This document shows, one piece after another, positions 24,132 to 35,078 of a stretch of DNA of 64,000 nucleotides; within the stretch, counting starts at the first letter, position 1, and each line of letters starts with the position of its first letter. The notes under the pieces were generated by a model. That model was not told where the DNA came from. It made no database searches and saw only the letters and a program-made list of their open reading frames with translations. The translations under genes were made by a program, and so were the position numbers. This DNA comes from Certhia americana (Eukaryota > Chordata > Aves > Passeriformes > Certhiidae): the NCBI GenBank assembly GCA_018697195.1, contig CM031861.1, positions 3,747,963 through 3,811,962 on the forward strand, written 5' to 3'.

Positions 24132-24904
24132 CTGGAAAAGTTGTTATGGAAACTTCATTACAGCTTTTCTAAAAATAAACAAAACCTCAAGCAAAACCTT
24201 TTTAGGGCTCCAAATACTTTGTTAGCTTAAAAATTGTGTCTCAGCAATTTTTCATGGGCTAGTTTCAGAAATCTGGTATGCAGATTGCTGCAGTCATGTG
24301 CAAGTTTATGCAGCACATAAAGGTTGCTTATGGACCTCACATGACTTGCTGTCACTGTTAGGTACCAGGCATATTTGAAGAGGTCCCACATTCTGTGCCA
24401 GACCTGTGCTAGTGACAGGCACAGGGTGCAGCAGAAGCACCACACGTGAGCACTCAGCCTGAAGAAATGCAATAGCCAAGGGGAGAGAGGTCCATGTGCA
24501 AGGATGAATGACACAAGTGTAGAGGGGAAAGGAAAAAAAAAGGAGTGGAATGGCATAAAGTTCTTTTGTGAAGTGTCTTCAGAATTCTAACCGGCCTGAA
24601 AGCCCCAAGGGTTGTTGGATTTGGCTGGATCTTCTGTGTGCTTGCAGTTATTCTCCAGGGTAGATTTTGAAAGACATCCTTAGATTAAGATGGTGCTATT
24701 TTATTTTTTTCCCTACTGTGCTGGGTTCTGGCATTGTATTTTCTTTATTCTGATGCTGCACAGCTGCACAAGGAGATTTTCAGTTTTATGGAGTCTTCAT
24801 ATATTTGTGACTTTAATTTTTTTGTTTTTATTTTAAAGTTGTAATATACCTTCTTCACCATGATCAGTGATAAATACTGTGTTTAATGAAAATGTTTTAA
24901 AGGG

Positions 24905-24937
24905 TTTTTTTTGGTTTTTTTTTTTTTTGTTTTTGTT
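24905..24937. repeat. T-rich low-complexity tract
   Basis: Runs of T broken by GG and single G, about 95 bp upstream of the exon at 25031. It is separate from that exon's own polypyrimidine tract. Confidence 0.85.
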
Positions 24938-25030
24938 CTATTTTCCATCTTTTATTCTTACCTGATTTTGTCAAGGAAGTTTTCAGCGGAAAGAGAAGAT
25001 TCAAGTAAATACAATGTCTTCCCTCTACAG

Positions 25031-25127
25031 GATTTATGAACGTGTCATTGATCCCCCAGAAACGAATTTGACACCTGAAAGCAATTTATGGCTCGGACAG
25101 AGAAACAGGAAACATGGTTTCTTTAAG
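25031..25127 (+). CDS. NELL1: NELL1 exon: laminin-G/TSPN domain, IYERVIDPP segment
   Basis: This 97-nt exon lies between acceptor CCTCTACAG and donor GTAAGC. Its first base completes the Arg codon from the preceding exon, then it reads IYERVIDPPETNLTPE, followed by SNLWLGQRNRKHGFFK. WLGQRN is a hallmark of the NELL laminin-G-like domain. The codon series NLTPE forms an N-linked glycosylation sequon (Asn-Leu-Thr) that I do not recall in human NELL1, where Pro follows the Leu. The exon ends on a codon boundary. Confidence 0.96.
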
Positions 25128-26440
25128 GTAAGCACATATGAAATGGCACATGAAGAAGGAAAACAATAAATACTCAACAAGGTTCTTCCAATCAGTTGTC
25201 TTAGACTCGGGAAATATGATATGAATGAAATTTGGTAGGGGCTATGGACAGTTTATAAACAGCTTGTTTACAAGGGAAAAGTTTCTGGTATTTATTCCAG
25301 TTTTGGACAACAAGCTGCAGTATGAGTGTTTATCTGTGAAAGGAGTCCATGGAGCAGCAAGAGGCCAATCTGCCTATGCTCAATCTGGGCATGGATTTGT
25401 TGCCAAGTTGATTTACCACTATGTTCCATGTGAAGCTGTCAGTTCCTAAAACAGTTTTGCAAGTTGCCTCTTTTCTGAGGCTGTCTCCTCAAAGTCCCCA
25501 GATTTCCAGCGAGCTAGGACAATTATGCTGTACTTATTTCAGCATAGTAGCTAGCAATTTTAATTGTGAAACAGAGCTAAAAGCCAACTTTTGCCTTAAA
25601 TGATAGTCTGAGGGATGCACTGAACCTACAGTGCATTTCATCCTCCAGCAGCTGAGCTGTCACTGTGAAGTGAAATTGATAGTATTATTTTATTCTACAG
25701 CTGTTGGTTTCTTACCTCAGCTGCTTCCCACTATTCCACAGATGGTAAACATATGTTTATAGCTGCACAGGAAAAAGAAGTTATATCCGAGTCGCCTGTC
25801 TTAAATTCTTTTTTTATGCAGGCAGTCAGAGCCTCAGAACTCCGGGATATTATATGTTTGTAAATTAATATTTCTATATGTTAACACTTTGGAAACAGCA
25901 GGGTAGCTAATGATATGCTAATGAGCTGACCATTTTTATTGATCATAATGAAAGCCGACAAGTGCCTTACTTTGCTTTATGTGTGCCTGAATATTTTACT
26001 GACTTTCTTCAGGGCAGAAATATAATTGGTTGCAGTTTTTTTAATCAGGCTTGAGAGTTTCAGAAGTCTTACTTTCTTTATGTTACTCGTTGCAAAAACT
26101 TGGGATTTTGCCAGTTTGTAAAGAGTAGATATCTCTTTCCATATATTTATATGCTCAGCAGGATTTCCCTTTCTTTTTCAGAGCAATTTGTTTCACTGTT
26201 TTAGCTTATAAAAAAATAGATACATTTTCCTTAATGTAAACAGAGATCTGCAGGGAAATAAGAGCATTAAAAAAGAATTAGCATTTTTGCACGTGTGTTG
26301 GAGCCATGAAAATGTGTGTAAGGAGAAGCAAGCTTGTTGCATGACTAATTTTTTTTCTTATGCCTTTTGTTATTTATATTTTTACCATTAATTTCATTAT
26401 CTCATCATTCTTTCCAGTAAATTATGCCTATCTTTACCTG

Positions 26441-26588
26441 TGATTTTCACCTTTTGTGCCTCCAGCTCTCAACTCCATCCTGCCACATTGAGGAGGGATG
26501 GAAAGGGGATTGAGAGGAAGCAGCCTGGGGTCTGGGAGAGTCTCAGTGGGAATCCTGAGTTGGGGAGTCCCATTCCTAAACCAGGACA
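26441..26588 (-). mobile_element. LTR fragment, inverted copy of the 27.8-kb family
   Basis: Its reverse complement begins TGTCCTGGTTTAGGAATGGG and ends near GGAGGCACAAAAGGTG. It matches the first third of the repeats at 27805 and 42409, which share GGAATGGTA, ACTCCCC, GATGGAG and GGAGGCA-type blocks in the same order. It is truncated after the GGTGAAAATCAC block. Confidence 0.6.
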
Positions 26589-27179
26589 GCCTTATTTGGT
26601 GACCAGAATGTGTCTGGAGGGTGGAAATAACAGAGCCAGAGCAGGTTTGCTAACTCATTAGCTGTAACCATCTGTGGCATTAGGCATGGAGCACTGGCCA
26701 CCGTGTTGCCTGGCTTGTTCACCTGGCTGTGCTGCCTAACCCTTAATCTCCTCTATCTATTCCCTAATGTGCCCCTCTCAATGGTCTTTTTCAGTGCAGA
26801 GAGAGGGATCAGGATTCCTTTGTTGCTGATTTGTGTGATATCTGCTTATGACTCCACAACATCAAGGGCAATGAGGGTTATTTTGGATGTGTTGTTCTCC
26901 TACCCTTACTTCAGATTGTTCTATGGGGAATCCATTAATAATCTTATCTAGTCTGTGGGGTAAAGGGTGGAGGGGATGATTTTCCACAGCTTTTCACCCC
27001 CTTTTCCTCCTTCAAGCCTGTTGAAACAGCTTTTGGGAATTTTTAATTTCATTTGGATGTTAAGGAAAGCATGTTCTTGTTGCTGTGTGTGCTGTTTTCT
27101 CAGTATGGTCTACAGTACCATGTTTAGAGTCAGGACAGAGATTTCTGGGAGGGTCATTCAGAGATCTGCCCTGAGGGAA

Positions 27180-27804
27180 TAATCATGAGTGTTATGGGCT
27201 GGTATTTAGAGAAATTCTCTGCTCCAGTATTTTGGGAGTTCACCCCTGAACAACTACAGGACTCTGATAAGGTGACAGCATTTGCAAGAAGAATGCTGTT
27301 GGTGACTCCAGAGAGGAGTAGCTCTAGCAAAGGCAAATCCCTCCATGGAACTGTTTTTCTCAAGGATCTAGGTCCACTTGGTGGGTAATGCAGAGAGACA
27401 GGGAAACATGATGTGTACCACAAGGGGATTTGATTTTTGGGTAAGAACAGTCTGTAATGTTGAATATTGGTTCAAGTCTGTATATATAATATTGGTAGCT
27501 GCATGGCACCGTCACTGCGTGTCATAATTGCCATGGCCAGTGAGTATGGACTGCTCCAGATGCACCAATCCTGGGCTCCTGGTGCAGCAACCAGCCAGCA
27601 GCACAGCAGCCCTCCTGTCCTGGGAGACACCTGGGATGGGTAGAACCCACAGTCATGGTCTAAATGAACTCAACTGATGTCTGGGAGGGATGGCCACTGA
27701 CTATAGAAATAATACCTGTGATTGTGTCTATTAATATATCTATATAGTTGGCAGGTGTAGGATCTGGGTGGGACGTAAGTGGTAAGGGGTGGATAAATTA
27801 AGGC
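27180..27804 (+). mobile_element. Possible retroviral internal remnant upstream of an LTR
   Basis: This segment ends with a purine-rich run (GGTAAGGGGTGGATAAATTA, 27781-27800) directly before the TG that opens the LTR at 27805, the place where a polypurine tract is expected. The frame at 27185-27388 carries EQLQDSDKVTAFARRM and LLVTPERSSSSKGKSL, which faintly recall a retroviral pol tail. It has no recognisable catalytic motif. It may instead be unique sequence. Confidence 0.3.
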
Positions 27805-28267
27805 TGTCATGGTTAGTGAATGGTACTCCCCAGTTTAGTACCCCCCACCAAGATTCTCACATCATACCTTGCTCTCTCTCCCTCTCACTCCTCCTTTCCT
27901 TCCTCCTTCCCACTGTGGTGGAATGGAGTTCAGAATTAGAGGCACAAAAGGTGAAGATGATGGGTGTAGATAAGAATGATTTACTGGAAAGAGTGATGAG
28001 ATAAGAAAATGAACAGTAACAGCAACAATATTATTAACAAAAGATATAGAAAAAAAGGAATTATTTACACATTCCTGATAATAGATGGTACCAGATGGCT
28101 CCCTCCTCCACTTTTTCTTGACCATAAGGAACTCTTCCTCCATGGAAGAGTGTCCTTTGCCCTGCCCCCTGCAGTGGTGTGAGTGCTGTAGAATGATCAC
28201 CATGTCCCAGCCATGCTCTTTGCTGGCTACTGCAAAAATGAACCCTGTGCTGGACAGTGCCAGGACA
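27805..28267 (+). mobile_element. LTR of an endogenous retrovirus (ERVL-type, tentative)
   Basis: Starts TGTCATGGTTAGTGAATGGT and ends GGACAGTGCCAGGACA. It shares ordered blocks with the repeat at 42409: GGAATGG, GGAGTTCAGAATTAGAGGCA, AAGATGATGG, TTTACTGGAA, GAACAGTAACAGCAACAATA, CTGACTGCTCCCTC-like and CCATGTCC. I recall this AACAGTAACAGCAACAATA-type LTR from many bird genomes. Orientation is given relative to the copy at 42409; transcriptional polarity is supported only by the purine tract before it. Confidence 0.62.
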
Positions 28268-30293
28268 GCCACACAAACTCAGGGTTTGTTTCAGGGCTAA
28301 GGAATACCATTATCATCAGGTTAGGAAGCTTAAGAAAATGCAACTGAAGGGAGAAAAAGATTGATGCCAGATATCTATGAAACACTCTCCAGGATGGATC
28401 TGATTGCTGTCAGGATCAGAATTATCTGCAGAATTTGTTTTATTGCTGAGGAGAACCCTTCCCCCTAAGGGTCCCTCCAAAGAGCTAGTGCAGAAATGAG
28501 CTTATTAATGCCTTGGTGAGAAGGTGATTTATGTTGCGAGACAGTAGTTTTCATAACTACTAGAGCAAGCTCTATTGATCCTGCTTGTGTCTGGGGATTG
28601 TATATTAGGTGCTTGAGAAGCATATTGGTATTTTTATTGCACAGTATCATGTATATAATTTATGTAGTCATATGACTCTGTAATAATTTTGGACTCAGAT
28701 GGACTCAGGTGAAACTCAGTGTGGTGCTGTGGGCAGGTGTTCAGGTGCCCTGAGGGGAGCAGCACGGTGCTGATGGAGTGGAAATCTGGGCTTGTTGGCA
28801 TGGCTGTGCCAAGGCACAGGAGGGACAGACACTGCTGGTGCCACCTCGTCGAGCCTTCCCCAGCCCTGGCCAGTGCAGCTTGCACAGCTGTCTGGATCAC
28901 ATTATCTCTGTGGGAGAAGTAGGTTATAAAAGAGAATGAAAGGCAGTGAAGGAAATGAAAAGGCAGAAGTGGAGAGCTCATGGAATATATGAGCCTTTCC
29001 ACAGAATGTGGGAGGACTGTTCTATTTAGCAGATATCTGAGAAGTGCAATAAACTGGGCTTTTTGCATTATGTTCTCGTGGGATGGGCTTGATATTTAGT
29101 GCTGCAGACCTAAATTTCATCGTGTAGCTGGCAATCTGCCTGCACCAGATGAAGGCTCTTCAAGCTGGCAAGTCCTGATGCTGAGCTAAAGCTTTGATTG
29201 TCATTAGCCAAATCTTTTTATTGATAACATAAAGGTGATATCTGCTTGGGAAGAAGGGAAAAACTGCAAAGATTTTGACCACTGGCAAGTGGTCACTGTT
29301 AAGGACAAATCCAAACTCTTGGCAGCCCAAGACTTAATGCTGAAGCAGGAATAATCAGAGTTTTTTCATATTCATTACAATAATTATGACTGTAATAAGT
29401 GTTTGCCTACAATTAAGCCTTTCTATTAAAAAAATACATCAAAATTTCTGCCCTTGGAAAGTTTACTTCAATGTTTGAACTCAGTAATTCATTTTCAGAT
29501 GGTTTCTAGACCTAGAAGTCATCTGTGTTAGTGAACTGAAGTTCATATTCATATGTTATTACATAGTAATGTGCTTTCATGTAGCCAGAAATTAAGACAC
29601 ATAAAATAGTTGTTTTTCCTCTTCAGGCTATGTCTAAATGCAAATCTGTCCAAAACACAATTGATCAATGTAATTCTGATGCAACAAACACATTTGAAGA
29701 TGCACCTAAAGAAAATAAAAGCCAAAAATAAAAGCTGAAGGAAAAAAATCACTTTTTTCTGGATGGTGTCTCGTTAGCTAGTCAGTGTGGTCTGGTGGAA
29801 CTTTGTAATCTCATTTACTCTTCGTTGAGCTTTTCACTGCAGAGGCTTAAGTGTTGAAATATATTTTTATGCCTCACCTTCTAATTTCTCAGTGATGACT
29901 GCTGATGGAAAGTATGTAAAATGGCTTTCAGGATATTCCATTTCCAGGGACTGTATTACTCCTTATTACTTACAGTTTCATTATTCTCATAGGTGAAAAG
30001 GTTAATACATGTATATATTTCTGCAGGACAGGGTGATCTGATTGTCTCTATTAATATTTTCAGTTAATATTTGATCGTGAGACAGTAAGCAGGAAACAGT
30101 GCATGCTGATTATATTCTACTCTTTTAACAGATTAGCAGGTAAATGTTACTTGCCTTGCCAGGCTTTAAGGACTGTCTGAGGCCTCTACTTATGGGTGGA
30201 GTGTGAGTGTCTATGAGCAAGTGATGATGTCCTTGGTCTGCAAAATTCACTCTAGTGCAATTTAACTGAAAATTAAAAAACAGTCTGGCAGAT

Positions 30294-30310
30294 CAGTAAT
30301 TTAATTACTG
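30294..30310. repeat. Perfect 7-bp inverted repeat with TTA loop
   Basis: CAGTAAT-TTA-ATTACTG. The arms contain TAAT cores typical of homeodomain sites. No function can be inferred. Confidence 0.6.
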
Positions 30311-31294
30311 CTGCCGTGATAAATTTCTTTTCAGATTAAAGAAATTTTTCTGTGTCTGTGAGGAGATAGAGCTGTGTCACAACATCTGATTAACAGTCAG
30401 GGGAAGAGCAAATATCAGTGCTGGAGGTCCCTTGATTTGCCTTGCCCCTCTCCCTTAGTGGCCATGACATTATTAAAGCCAGTGGATCCTGGGAAGTAGG
30501 TACATTGCACAGCCACAGATGCAGCAAATGCTTTGTCCTGAGCTTAAAAGAACAAACACAAACTTCAGCATTTTCTGGACTGTCTGAAGTGTCTCCACAG
30601 GTGTGCAGGCACACTGGGCATCTGCTGCTTCCATTGGGGATGTCCTTGCAGGGCAGGGACTACACAGGGTGCAGCAGGCTCTGGACCTTTAAGGTTTGGT
30701 TTAGGAGCCCCAAACAACCTGCTTTGCCCTTCTGCCAGTCCTGCACAGGGCATCTCTGTCAGCCTGGGCTAGAGAGAGGATTTAATTGTGACTGATGGCA
30801 CGATTACCCGAACTGCCTGGTGAAATACAGGGCTAGGAGGCTTAATGAAACCAAGCAATGGAAGTAAACTGTTACTTACATCTGGCACTAGGTACTTGTC
30901 TTTTCAATGTTTGATTTCACAGTCTTATTTGGGGAAAAAAAAATAAAAAAGCTTTACTGTGTTTTCTTTTTCTCTTTTGGAAAAGTGTGTCGTCGGCTTG
31001 AGCGATGGATATTATTTCACTGTTTTTTCACCAGTCTCCCCCCACTTAAAGACATTTAAGCAGCTTACATTTGGTGATTACAAAAGACAAAGTATTATTG
31101 CTGTAATATCCAAACACACAGCGAGATAGGAGGAGTTGCTGTATTTTGTTCATCTTCAATTATTTTCCACACAAGTAGAGCGAGCTGGTAATTTTTTTTT
31201 GTATCCACTGAAGAAATGACTTGTGAAAAGAGCTTGTGCAGATGGAAGTGAATGTTTGTAATCTGTATTACCAGTTTTCTCTTCTTTTGCAAAG

Positions 31295-31367
31295 GGTGTT
31301 ATTCAAGATGTGAAAGTCATCTTTATACCTAATGGATATATAACACAGTGTCCTAATCTGAATCGCA
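31295..31367 (+). CDS. NELL1: NELL1 exon: end of laminin-G/TSPN domain
   Basis: This 73-nt exon follows acceptor CTTTTGCAAAG and precedes donor GTAAGT. It reads GVIQDVKVIFIPNGYITQ, then CPNLNR, and leaves one base (A) that joins CA of the next exon to make Thr. The joined Asn-Arg-Thr keeps the N-glycosylation sequon that sits just before the CPTC motif in NELL proteins. It closes the laminin-G-like domain. A short intron of only 241 bp follows. Confidence 0.95.
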
Positions 31368-31608
31368 GTAAGTAGCAATCTCTTTATTCTCTCTATTTTT
31401 CATTTTTCATACAGATTGTTTCTTTGCTTTAAAAATAATACTTTCAGGCTTGTTATTTTTGCATGTGCTGACTTCCAGAAGGCAAAAATTCCATATAAAC
31501 AGACTGCATTTTATGTTCAGATAAATCTGGCATGATAGATTGTTGCTTATTTATGGGTTATTGTGTGTTTCCTTCTTTTCTGTTTCTTTTTAATCTTTCT
31601 CTATTGAG
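31368..31608 (+). other. NELL1 intron, 241 bp
   Basis: The shortest intron in the window, GTAAGT to TTGAG. It has a long pyrimidine-rich tract at about 31569-31602. Nothing else is seen. Confidence 0.93.
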
Positions 31609-31691
31609 CATGCCCAACCTGCAGTGATTTCTTAAGTCTGGTGCAAGGCATCATGGATTTGCAAGAACTCCTGGCAAAAATGACTGCAAAA
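31609..31691 (+). CDS. NELL1: NELL1 exon: CPTC motif and start of coiled coil
   Basis: This 83-nt exon reads CPTCSDFLSLVQGIMDLQ, then ELLAKMTAK. The CPTC motif is followed by the first heptads of the coiled coil that drives NELL oligomerisation (family knowledge). The acceptor is TTGAG rather than the usual CAG or TAG, after a strong pyrimidine tract. The donor is GTAGGT, weaker than the others in this gene. The boundaries are nevertheless fixed by frame: two bases complete Thr, 27 codons follow, and the next exon starts on a codon boundary. Confidence 0.93.
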
Positions 31692-32264
31692 GTAGGTACC
31701 TAAGCTTTTTTTTTTTTTAGTTGCCTATTTCCTTCTTTTCCTTCCCTAGGACAAAGATGAAAGTGTTTATTCTGTATGCCATTCCTTATACCATGAAAAT
31801 TATTCTAAATTTTTATAGTAGAGACAATTATTTTCAGTGTTATGGATATAGCTCCATGGTTTTTCCTGAAGCTTAATAATGTTTCTGTTGTCTGCATTAT
31901 TATTTGGAAGTGACAAAGTACCCAGAGTCTGATTTTTTTAAGAAGCCTTAGCTTGATTTCCCTTTTCATGCTGAGGGATAAATGCAGAAGGAGAAGAGTG
32001 AAATCCCTCAACAATTTCCTCACCATGTGATGCTGTCAGAGGGGGGAGTGTTTTCTTGTGGGAAGTCCTGTGAAGTCTTCAGGACTGGTGTAGTTTCCTT
32101 CCTGAGAATTGAAATGAGGCCCCAAATGAAAATGCCTGTGAACCTGCTGACTGTGCTGACCTTGACTGTGCCTTTGATCAATGGCTTTTATCAGTGTAAA
32201 AGGTAATTCAGCTCCAAGTGATATGGTGTGTGCTTGGGTTTGTGGGGCTTTTTTTTTTCCTCTT

Positions 32265-32281
32265 CCCCCCCCCCCCCCCCC
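32265..32281. repeat. Poly-C tract, 17 nt
   Basis: An uninterrupted run of C after a T-rich lead. Such runs are often mis-sized in assemblies. Confidence 0.92.
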
Positions 32282-34451
32282 AAGCTTTGGATCATGAACA
32301 GGATGAATGGGAATCTGTTGGGGATTTTTTTTGTTTGTTTGTAATTTTGGAAATTTTCTTCAGCTTCTGCTCCTACAATACATAGGCAAGCTCAGAGATA
32401 AGCCAAGGCCCTGCAGCAGGGCTGTGCTGAAGTTTTGGGATAGGAAGCTGTGTTTTAAAGGTGACCAAACCCATGATCTGTGTTAAAAGAGAATCTGAAC
32501 TTCTTGAGATAAGTGTTGATGAACCATTTGGTTTATGGTAGAGGGCAGTTAATTGTCTCCTTTGAAAAACAGCACTTACATGTTAATTACTTAGGTTTAA
32601 GTGCAGATGCAACCTGTAGGTGCCCTTACTCTCAGTGTAGGAATTTCCAAAATAGGATTTGCATAGCAGTGCTGCTTGTTTAAAAAAAATATACTTCTGA
32701 ATGCACTGCCTTCAAATGTTCTTTGCCTTCCCAATAGGAGAGAGGGAACTCTCTTTTGGATCCTGGCAATCCTCTTACTCAGCTGATGTGCTTTGGACAG
32801 GCTGGCTCTGAATGCAAAATGTGAAGCTTTTAGTGCAGTTTTCTGCTTGTGCTGTGAAAGAGAGGCAATTATTTTGAGCCCTGCTGGTGGTATGAGCAAG
32901 TTCCAATTATGCAGTGTACTGAGTAACTTTCTTTCTCCGATGTTAATTATATTTTTGCTTGCTAGTACTTTATGAGGGGAAGCAAAGAACACAGTATTTG
33001 TAGTGCAAAGACTGTGCTTTCGTGAAGTGGAGCTGGCATAATCCTTCATTGCAAATTCATCCTCTGTCACAGCAGTCCACTGACTGTTTTTGCTGCAGTT
33101 GTTTCCTGTTGTCCAGGCAAAACACATGCAGCAGGAAAGGAGATTAAGTTGGTAGACAAATGCAAGTTAAAAATGAGGGAAGCATTAAGGTTTGTACCTT
33201 CCTTTTAAGTCCCAGCCACAGCAGCCATGAGTTGCTAATGTAGGTACAAGTATGCGTGGTGGGGATGGTGCATGTCAGGGCTTTGAAGGGCTGCCTGCAG
33301 AGATCCTGTCTGGCCTGACAGGTGGTCAGAGGATGGCTTGCTAATGTACAGCAGCAAGCATCCCTAGCTCCTCATCCTGCACCTAGAGATGCAGAGCAGG
33401 AACGAGATGTTTTGAGAAAGTGGTTTGGTGTCTGGTTGTTGCTTTTAGGCTCCGCTCTCTCTGGGATTTCAGCTTCTCTCTCAATCTCTGTTTTGGTTGC
33501 AGCTGTATTGCAGCATTGAATAGATGAGCAAATGTTGTTTGCAATGAACGTGTTAATGCAGTTTATGTAAATTCAAATGATGGAGACTCAGAGCTGGGCT
33601 TGCCTGGGAAGGAAACATCCAGCTACTGGTTTCAGGCTCTGGTATTTTTAGCAGCTGTGTAAGTTATGCAGAATGAAAGCAGGAAAAGGAGGTTCCCTCC
33701 TGCTTGAGCTGTTCCTCTCCTGAGTCTGGTGGGCTCAGGGTGGGACCCAGGGCCTATGGAAGTGGTCCAGCAGAGCACTGGCTGTGGCAGATTGTCACAG
33801 AGTGCTATGGAAGGAGCATGCTTATGCATATGGAGGAATTGGGTCATGACTTGTAGCAGGCTAACCACCCTTACGTCCTCTTCCTACTTATGTTTTGTGA
33901 AGACCTAGCTTTTAAAGACTGATAAATGCCAGCTTTAAAAACTTTATTTTTGTCATAGTTCGAATTAATTCTGAAACTTTCTGGTAGATAGTTCAAGTGA
34001 TTTAATCTTGTGTCCTTAAATAGAGGCACCTGTATGTCAGGGTGTTAGAACCTGACTAAAATGTTAATTTGCTACAGAAAAGGATTGTGTTACATTGAAG
34101 CATTCCCCACTGCGGGCTAGAGCACTGTTAGTTCCTCTTCAAGTGTAATGTAAAGTAGTCATGTGGCTTTAAAATCTACTGAATCAGTCTGGCATCTCCT
34201 GTGCTTTCTTTGCGTAGAAACAGACTTCTTTTGGTAAATGATGAGCCTCCACTAGGGTGTGCTTTGTATTCCAGATGTTTTGTTACAATGAGGACTTCCC
34301 GCACAGAAATTCTACTGTCTTTTCTGCTGGAAGTCAAAAAGGTTTTAAGCTTGACTTGTTTAAGATCAGAAAAATGAAGCAACATTGAGTTCATTTATGC
34401 ACTAGGCCATCTGGTTTCTTTTGCATCATGGGGGTTTATACAGCGCTGGAT

Positions 34452-34548
34452 ATTTTTTTTTTTTTTTTTTTTTTTGGTTTTTTTTTTTTTTTTTTTTTTT
34501 GTTTTTTTTTGTTTGTTTGTTTAGTTTTTGTTTGTTTGGGGTTTTTTT
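34452..34548. repeat. T-rich / GTTT low-complexity block
   Basis: Two runs of more than 20 T separated by GG, followed by GTTTGTTT-type repeats. The Phe-rich open frames across it are artefacts of composition. It could be an old poly-A-tailed insertion read in reverse, but no body is recognisable. Confidence 0.9.
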
Positions 34549-34943
34549 ATTTCTTGTATTTCTTTTGCTGGAAAAAAAAATTATTTTCTCAAAGGCCTGT
34601 CATCTTTCAGTTATTTGTATGGGCAGGGAAGGAATCCACATATTTACTTGTAAATATTAGGCTTGTATTTCTGTTGTAACAGCAAGGAGTGTTCAGAGCT
34701 AGCCACAAGTCCAGGGTTTACTCCAGGAGCATGGTTTCTCCATTGATCATAGTGTGGGATGACCATGTAATAACTCCATCAAAATCTGAGGAATAGGGTC
34801 AGTTTGTAACTGCTGATTTCCTGGTTCAGTCTTTTGAAGGTGGGAGTCAAAGTTGGTTTGGCTAAAAATAAGTGTACTGGTTTTTGCTTTTTTAAATCAT
34901 GTGTTGAACTGCAGAAATCTCATTAAGTTACTTTCATTTATAG

Positions 34944-35078
34944 TTAAATTATGCAGAAACAAGACTGAGTCAATTGGAAGACTGTCATTGTGAGAAGACT
35001 TGTCAAGTAAATGGATTGATCTACAGAGACAAAGACTCATGGGTTGAAGATGATCACTGCAGGAATTGCACATGCAAA
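34944..35078 (+). CDS. NELL1: NELL1 exon: coiled-coil end and first half of VWC1
   Basis: This 135-nt, 45-codon exon lies between acceptor TTTATAG and donor GTAAGA. It begins LNYAETRLSQLEDC, completing the coiled coil, then enters the first von Willebrand factor C domain with CHCEKTCQVNGLIYRD and DHCRNCTCK. The C-x-x-C-x-C pattern is the canonical first half of a VWC domain. Asn-Cys-Thr is a potential N-glycosylation site also present in human NELL1. Phase is 0/0, so skipping would keep the frame but remove half of VWC1. Confidence 0.96.

Larger units (their letters stand above)
5760..25030 (+). other. NELL1 intron, 19.3 kb
   Basis: Runs from GTAAGC to CTACAG. It contains the repeats listed separately: LTRs near 9.5, 11.5, 16.5 and 23.0 kb, CR1 at 8.9 and 16.8 kb, a SINE at 19.7 kb, and an antisense open frame at 23.85-24.13 kb. 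I recognise nothing in the remaining stretches (5.8-8.8, 9.9-11.5, 11.9-16.5, 17.3-19.7, 19.8-23.0 and 24.2-25.0 kb). The 12.1-12.3, 13.4-13.8 and 14.6-14.9 kb parts are richer in GC than their surroundings. Confidence 0.9.
25128..31294 (+). other. NELL1 intron, 6.2 kb
   Basis: GTAAGC to GCAAAG. It holds an inverted LTR fragment (26.4-26.6 kb), a probable retroviral remnant and LTR (27.2-28.3 kb), and otherwise unassigned AT-rich DNA. The stretches at 28.7-28.9 and 30.4-30.8 kb are richer in GC but show no exon structure. Confidence 0.9.
31692..34943 (+). other. NELL1 intron, 3.25 kb
   Basis: GTAGGT to TTATAG. It includes a poly-C run at 32265-32281 and a T/G low-complexity block at 34452-34548. 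A 176-codon open frame lies antisense at 32597-33127 with no recognisable domain. No mobile element was identified. Confidence 0.9.

Noticed and set aside
24227..24556. 109-codon hydrophobic minus-strand frame just upstream of the antisense open frame
   Set aside because: I considered it as another exon of the same gene. No donor joins it in phase to 24131 and its composition comes from a CT-rich strand.
28634..29068. 144-codon minus-strand frame
   Set aside because: Low resemblance to any protein, with no acceptor or promoter context. Treated as chance.
32597..33127. 176-codon open frame on the minus strand, the longest in the window
   Set aside because: No domain, signal peptide or family resemblance, and no splice-site logic. 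It lies in plain intron sequence, and a chance frame of this length is not rare in 64 kb.
34421..34679. Phe-rich open frames
   Set aside because: Pure consequence of the poly-T/GTTT block.
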